Source: CAZFHP01 sp964519365 | GTDB lineage: Bacteria > Babelota > Babeliae > Babelales > RVW-14 | Assembly (NCBI GenBank): GCA_964519365.1 | Contig: CAZFHP010000061.1 | Span: forward strand, 1 to 8,941 | DNA: 8,941 nucleotides | Reading direction: 5' to 3' | In this document: positions 5,810-8,941 of the stretch, one piece after another | Position numbering within the stretch: position 1 is the stretch's first letter | Layout: each line of letters opens with the position of its first letter | Position numbers and translations under genes: made by a program | The notes under the pieces: generated by a model | Told to the model about the DNA's origin: nothing | Seen by the model: the letters and a program-made list of their open reading frames with translations, nothing else | The model's database searches: none

Positions 5810-6394
5810 ATACGTCAACGCTGATCGTATCAACGTATCAAGATTATAATTTTGTCCCGAGTATTTTTCAGTCAAATACAACATCGCCTTTGAAACTTCT
5901 TGCTTTGAATAATTTAACGAAGTCAGTACATCGCTGACATTTTGCCATTGAACAAAGCTCTCTTGTGTTTCAGCCTTAATTTCGCCTGAAGCAAGAAGCT
6001 TTTGTACTTTATGCTTTAACTGGACAATTATATGCTCAGCTTTCTTAGCCCCGATGCCATTAATCGAACTTAACTGTTTTTCGTTCTGCGCAGCGATTAT
6101 CTCTAAAAATTGCCCCGCTGAAAATTTTGATAAAATCGTCAGTGCAATACTTGGACCAATTTTAGAACAGCCAATAAGCATCAAAAAAACCATTCGATCA
6201 AGCTCTTTTTCAAACCCAAAAAGCGCAGGGCCCTTTTCTTGGTTCCAGTGTAAATGAGCATAAAGCGTCACATCAATATCTTTGACAAACGCCTCGGGCT
6301 TAGGCACAAGCAGGGCTACGCCAAACCCTGAAATGTCTATCGTAATCGTTTTATCTCGAACTTCTTTTACTTTACCTGTAACGTAATCAAGCAT
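5789..6394 (-). CDS. ruvA: Holliday junction branch migration protein RuvA
   Basis: The 201-residue length and three-domain layout match RuvA, the tetrameric DNA-binding part of the RuvAB branch-migration motor in recombinational repair. Residues 1-63 form the OB-fold domain, starting MLDYVTGKV and ending with ALFGF. Two helix-hairpin-helix motifs follow: IGCSKIGPSIALTILS (74-89, divergent at its start) and INGIGAKKAEHIIVQLKHKV (111-130, very typical). Domain III, which binds RuvB, is about 150-201, with ALxYL-type helices. The acidic pin, Glu-Asp in E. coli, corresponds here to the QEKG region (52-55), where only one acidic residue is present. A GGAGA ribosome-binding site 7 nt before the ATG fixes the start. 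It is the first gene of the minus-strand unit continuing into the pseudopilin and tamB; ruvB and ruvC are not in the window. Confidence 0.95.
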   Translation of the reverse strand: MLDYVTGKVKEVRDKTITIDISGFGVALLVPKPEAFVKDIDVTLYAHLHWNQEKGPALFGFEKELDRMVFLMLIGCSKIGPSIALTILSKFSAGQFLEIIAAQNEKQLSSINGIGAKKAEHIIVQLKHKVQKLLASGEIKAETQESFVQWQNVSDVLTSLNYSKQEVSKAMLYLTEKYSGQNYNLDTLIRSALTYLSSPRA

Positions 6395-6413
6395 AATCGA
6401 TTCTCCAAAAAAA

Positions 6414-6429
6414 TTTACACGCGTGCAAA
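6414..6429. promoter_or_regulatory. Near-perfect 16-bp palindrome upstream of ruvA
   Basis: TTTACACGCGTGCAAA is a palindrome except for one mismatched pair (6417/6426), around a perfect CACGCGTG core. It ends 20 nt before the ruvA start and lies in the divergent region shared with the ankyrin gene. It may be an operator or part of the ruvA leader RNA. I see no LexA-type site. Confidence 0.35.
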
Positions 6430-6440
6430 AAAAATACTTC

Positions 6441-6469
6441 TTGCTTAATTGTTAAAGTAAACATAAAAT
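6441..6469 (+). promoter_or_regulatory. Promoter of the ankyrin-protein gene
   Basis: TTGCTT (6441-6446) and TAAAAT (6464-6469, five of six) are 17 bp apart. The predicted transcript start near 6476 lies about 49 nt before the ATG. Confidence 0.45.
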
Positions 6470-6524
6470 ACTCTTTAAATACAAGGTTTATTTAATATTC
6501 ACACAAAACATAGGAGCCACGAAT

Positions 6525-6929
6525 ATGAAAAAAATTGCAGCAATTACTTTTTTTTTGAGTTTAGCTGGAACACTAGCTCAGCCCATGCTTAAAAAAGCAT
6601 TGTGTAAAATGGGATTAACTGGTCAACAAACTGTATCTAAAATTCTTGCAAGTCAGGCATCAAGAAACTTTTTTCACTTCAAACAACAACAAAACCCAAT
6701 CTTTCATTCTCGCATACTTAGTTCCGTTTCCCCAAGACGCCTTGAACATTGTCTTCGCTCTCCATACCCACTACATACTGCCGTCGCCTTACAAGAATTA
6801 AGTATCGCTTTATTGCTTAAAGAAAGCGGGCACAACCCTTGTGAACGCAATAATAATGGACTAACAGCTTTTGATATCGCTACAAAAATAGGCGACCCTT
6901 TCTTAATAACAATACTCAAAAAAAAGTAA
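6525..6929 (+). CDS. Small exported ankyrin-repeat protein
   Basis: The 134-residue protein has a clear signal peptide (1-18, MKKIAAITFFLSLAGTLA, cleavage likely before QP). Residues 20-78 match no domain I know. The C-terminal part is ankyrin-like: PLHTAVALQELSIALLLKES (82-101) is a near-canonical repeat, GHNPCERNNNGLTAFDIAT (102-120) supplies the loop and the start of the next repeat, and DPFLITILKKK ends the protein. Only about one and a half repeats are present, which is very small for a stable ankyrin fold, so it may dimerise or be a remnant of a larger protein. Ankyrin proteins bind other proteins, and in intracellular bacteria they are often effectors; that role is only a possibility here. 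AGGAG lies 8 nt before the ATG. A strong stem-loop begins 7 nt after the stop codon. Confidence 0.85.
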   Translation: MKKIAAITFFLSLAGTLAQPMLKKALCKMGLTGQQTVSKILASQASRNFFHFKQQQNPIFHSRILSSVSPRRLEHCLRSPYPLHTAVALQELSIALLLKESGHNPCERNNNGLTAFDIATKIGDPFLITILKKK

Positions 6930-6936
6930 TTTAAAT

Positions 6937-6986
6937 TCAAGCAAAATAGGCGATGGTTTTTTAAACTTATCGCCTATTTTGCTTGA
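6937..6986 (+). terminator. Perfect 18-bp stem-loop after the ankyrin gene
   Basis: TCAAGCAAAATAGGCGAT (6937-6954) and its exact reverse complement (6969-6986) flank a 14-nt loop. Its position just after a stop codon suggests a transcription terminator or mRNA-stabilising end. A U-run after the stem is missing on either strand; the T-rich stretch is in the loop instead. It may therefore be a processing or stability element, or a small palindromic repeat. Confidence 0.6.
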
Positions 6987-7050
6987 TTAATAAAGAAAAT
7001 CTATTCTCCATAAATCCCCAAACGAAAATAAAATCTTTTTCTGATATTTC

Positions 7051-7059
7051 TGATATAAT
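7051..7059 (+). promoter_or_regulatory. Extended -10 promoter of the HtrA-like protease gene
   Basis: TGATATAAT is a perfect extended -10 (TG-N-TATAAT). The -35 region at the right distance is AT-rich and has no good match, as is usual for extended -10 promoters. The start point would be near 7066, which leaves a leader of about 60 nt. Confidence 0.6.
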
Positions 7060-7127
7060 GGTTTTTGAGCTTTAAAACCTGTGCAAAATTTTTAAAAAAT
7101 ATATTTTTAAAAGAAAGAGATAAAATC

Positions 7128-8705
7128 ATGATATTTTCGATCCTCTCAAAAAATACTCGAATCACCGTTATCACAGGCGTGTTATTTCTCACAAATGTCT
7201 TAACACTATCACACACTCATGCAAAAAATAATACACGTACTGAAAGCAACAGCTGGAAAGAAATCTGTCAAAATTCAAAAAAATCAGTCGTTCAAATTTT
7301 TTCGTACATTCATCATTATAATATTCTAGAGCCGTTTAAAACACCCTATGAAGATATGGCGTGCGGAACAGGCTTCTTCTTCAACGAAGATGGTGATATT
7401 TTAACCAACTTTCATGTAGTAGACGAGGCTATCGCACTTTTTATTCAAATTCCATCATTGGGCAAAGAACGCTTTGAAGTCGAATTTATTGGTGGCGACC
7501 CACAACGGGATATCGCGCTGCTTAAACTCAAAGACTATACGCGTGAAGCTATCCAAAAAAAACTCAACGTTACAACACTCCCATACTTAGAATTTGGCGA
7601 TTCTGACATGCTGACCGAAGCTCAAGATATCATGGCCCTGGGCTACCCACTGGGACAAGAAAACCTTAAAGTATCCCCTGGTATTAACGCCGGTCATGAA
7701 AGCTCTTCGGCAGGAAAGCTTATTCAAACAACAGCACCTATTAACCCCGGCAACTCCGGCGGGCCATTCTTTGATACAGCAGGAAACGTTATAGGCGTTT
7801 GTTCATCAAAAATAATTGGCGCAGAGACAGATAATATTGGCTACTTGATCCCGATTAATAACGTCAAAACAGTACTCGAAGAACTCTACACAACAAAAAT
7901 TATCAAGCATCCGTTTTGGGGCCTTTCGTTTTCCCCAACAACAAAGCATACGTTAGAGTATCTCAATAACCCTACAGATGGTGGCATTTATGTCAGAAAA
8001 GTAGAAAAAGAATCTTTGGCTGAAAAATATGGGATCCAAAAAGGCGATATCATCTACGCGATTAATGACAACCAAATCGATTATCACGGCTATCTTACAT
8101 CTCCCTGGGTCGCAGAAAGTGACGATAAGATAAGCACATCTGACTATCTAGCTCGCATTAAAAACGAAAGCCCCATTACGATAACACTTTACCGAGCTGG
8201 AGAAAGAATCGATCTTGACGCACAAATAACAACCGATCATGATATAAAAATTGATCTTTTCCATCCATGGCACCAACCACCACTTAACTACGAAGTCATC
8301 GGTGGACTTGTTGTCGTTGAACTAACTCTTAATCACATTCTTACATTTAAAAGCGTAGCAAGCGAGAGCTCTGAATTTTCTTTAATCGAAAAATACCAAA
8401 AGCCAAAAAATCAATTTGAACCACGTCTTATTATTACCAGTATTCTCCCAGGCTCGCAGGCACACAAAACAAAATGCTTCATGAGAATTGATCGCATTAT
8501 CGAAACAATTAATGATCTTCCCGTTAAGACCATAGACGAGTTTCGAGATGCTGTTATAACAAGCCTTGATTATTTAACAATTCAGACAGAAGATGGATCA
8601 TTTGCAGCTTTACCTGTTAAAGAGCTAGTCGAAGAAGAGCCATTACTCTCACAGCGCTATTCGTACCAAATATCGCCATTAATCGACCAGCTTGCAATGG
8701 CATAA
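7128..8705 (+). CDS. HtrA/Deg-type periplasmic serine protease with PDZ domains
   Basis: The frame is open from TTG 7065, but the predicted transcript starts at about 7066, so I chose ATG 7128 (525 residues). An AAGAAAGAGA site precedes it and it puts a signal peptide at the N-terminus (about 1-33, ending near THA). The trypsin-like domain holds the triad His96 (TNFHVVD), Asp128 (QRDIALLKL) and Ser210 (NPGNSGGPFFD). A first PDZ domain spans about 262-370, with DGGIYVRKV and YGIQKGDIIYAIND; it contains a longer loop after the binding region (about 318-340). Then comes a GGLVVVELT segment (392-400), recalling the C-terminal PDZ-like part of plant Deg9/Deg10-type proteases, and a second PDZ-like region from about 430 to 500. 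Such proteases degrade or refold damaged envelope proteins. The architecture is closer to the Deg9/10 type than to E. coli DegP, so I give no gene symbol. No terminator is visible after the stop codon. Confidence 0.92.
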   Translation: MIFSILSKNTRITVITGVLFLTNVLTLSHTHAKNNTRTESNSWKEICQNSKKSVVQIFSYIHHYNILEPFKTPYEDMACGTGFFFNEDGDILTNFHVVDEAIALFIQIPSLGKERFEVEFIGGDPQRDIALLKLKDYTREAIQKKLNVTTLPYLEFGDSDMLTEAQDIMALGYPLGQENLKVSPGINAGHESSSAGKLIQTTAPINPGNSGGPFFDTAGNVIGVCSSKIIGAETDNIGYLIPINNVKTVLEELYTTKIIKHPFWGLSFSPTTKHTLEYLNNPTDGGIYVRKVEKESLAEKYGIQKGDIIYAINDNQIDYHGYLTSPWVAESDDKISTSDYLARIKNESPITITLYRAGERIDLDAQITTDHDIKIDLFHPWHQPPLNYEVIGGLVVVELTLNHILTFKSVASESSEFSLIEKYQKPKNQFEPRLIITSILPGSQAHKTKCFMRIDRIIETINDLPVKTIDEFRDAVITSLDYLTIQTEDGSFAALPVKELVEEEPLLSQRYSYQISPLIDQLAMA

Positions 8706-8723
8706 TAACTCGTTTATTCGCCC

Positions 8724-8789
8724 ACAACTTGACACCGAATTTTCCCAGACTGTGAGACAACTTGATCCAGAATTTTCCCGGCCTGTGAG
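8724..8789. repeat. Tandem 33-bp repeat, two copies
   Basis: Copy 1 (8724-8756) and copy 2 (8757-8789) abut directly and agree at 28 of 33 positions. Each starts ACAACTTGA, contains AATTTTCCC and ends CTGTGAG. The unit is a whole number of codons (11), and both strands stay open through it in some frame. Part of the motif (TCCAGAATT) occurs once more at 8913-8921. Confidence 0.85.
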
Positions 8790-8874
8790 CCTTATCATTA
8801 CCCACAAGTCTGGAATCTGTTTATCGGCAAACGAATTAAGAAGAGAGCAACGCGAAGAAGAATTTTGATTTTTT

Positions 8875-8900
8875 GTCATCCTGAACTTGTTTCAGGATCC
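8875..8900. repeat. Dispersed-type short palindromic element
   Basis: ATCCTGAA (8878-8885) and TTCAGGAT (8891-8898) form a perfect 8-bp stem with a CTTGT loop, flanked by GTC and CC. This hairpin sequence is familiar as an intergenic repeat in many unrelated bacterial genomes. A T-run precedes it on the plus strand, so on the minus strand the hairpin is followed by an A-run, which does not make a terminator in either direction. Confidence 0.65.
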
Positions 8901-8941
8901 ATGCTTACGCTGTCCAGAATTATACATAGAGAGCTTTGCTT

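Larger units (their letters stand above)
8706..8941. other. Non-coding right end with repeats
   Basis: No convincing gene lies in these 236 bases. A frame from GTG 8752 to TGA 8866-8868 has no ribosome-binding site, and the minus-strand frames here lack one too. The region holds the tandem 33-bp repeat and the dispersed-type palindrome listed separately, and the mixed composition suggests accumulated repeats between genes. Confidence 0.55.

Noticed and set aside
7065..7127. Longer N-terminus of the protease starting at TTG 7065
   Set aside because: The extended -10 promoter puts the transcript start at about this base, so no ribosome-binding site would be transcribed, and the extra 21 residues would bury the signal peptide.
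6930..7127. Small RNA or tRNA gene between the ankyrin and protease genes
   Set aside because: No cloverleaf, T-loop motif or anticodon stem is visible; the hairpin and extended -10 promoter explain the structure seen.
8724..8789. Possible CRISPR array
   Set aside because: Only two repeat copies are present and they abut with no spacer between them; no cas gene is in the window.
8617..8805. Minus-strand reading frame of 62 codons over the protease end and repeats
   Set aside because: It runs antisense to the conserved-frame protease for a third of its length, lacks a ribosome-binding site, and its internal similarity comes only from the tandem DNA repeat.
8752..8868. Plus-strand GTG-started frame through the second repeat copy
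   Set aside because: It is 38 codons long with no ribosome-binding site, and its content is explained by the repeat and low-complexity Glu/Arg codons.
1..8941. New defence or mobile-element system
   Set aside because: No transposase, integrase, toxin-antitoxin pair or nuclease-helicase cluster is present. The PLD-like gene carries a signal peptide and stands alone, which argues against a defence effector.

Overview
The window comes from a low-GC, Gram-negative-type bacterium. The outer-membrane assembly protein TamB and a periplasmic HtrA/Deg protease imply two membranes, and two prepilin-like genes imply a type IV pilus or type II secretion-like machine. The gene set includes an exported phospholipase-D-fold protein, a small exported ankyrin protein, an exported coiled-coil protein, and an AT-rich sequence with tight gene packing. 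This combination is what I would expect from the intracellular or host-associated phylum Dependentiae (TM6). That placement is an inference from gene style, not from a marker I can align, so I hold it at moderate confidence.

Layout, left to right. Positions 1-404 (minus strand) hold the 5' part of a major-pilin-like gene that runs off the left edge. A 196-bp divergent intergenic region follows, with a clear promoter for a transaldolase of the small TalC/FSA fold (601-1257, plus). Its stop codon lies 3 nt from the stop of a convergent, exported single-HKD phospholipase-D-family gene (1261-1962, minus). A short divergent promoter region with overlapping -10 boxes serves that gene and an exported Lys-rich coiled-coil protein (2098-2718, plus). 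The coiled-coil gene overlaps the 3' end of a long convergent tamB-like gene by 49 nt. On the minus strand, ruvA (6394-5789), a GspH/FimT-like pseudopilin (5744-5193) and tamB (5162-2670) follow one another with gaps of 44 and 30 nt and look like one transcription unit. A divergent region then leads to a small exported ankyrin-repeat protein (6525-6929, plus), closed by a perfect 18-bp stem-loop. An extended -10 promoter drives an HtrA/Deg-type serine protease (7128-8705, plus). The last 236 bp carry no convincing gene. They hold a tandem 33-bp repeat and a short palindrome of the kind found dispersed in many bacterial genomes.

Functional theme: apart from transaldolase (sugar phosphate metabolism) and RuvA (recombination), nearly every product is predicted to be exported or to act in the envelope. 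TamB and the HtrA protease concern envelope biogenesis and quality control. The two prepilins belong to a pilus or secretion pseudopilus. The PLD, coiled-coil and ankyrin proteins are candidates for the periplasm, the surface or secretion. I see no convincing evidence of a wholly new multi-gene system. The most notable signals are small-scale: a G7 tract in the pilin ribosome-binding region, helically phased half-sites upstream of the pilin, overlapping divergent promoters, a perfect hairpin without a U-tract, and the repeat cluster at the right end.
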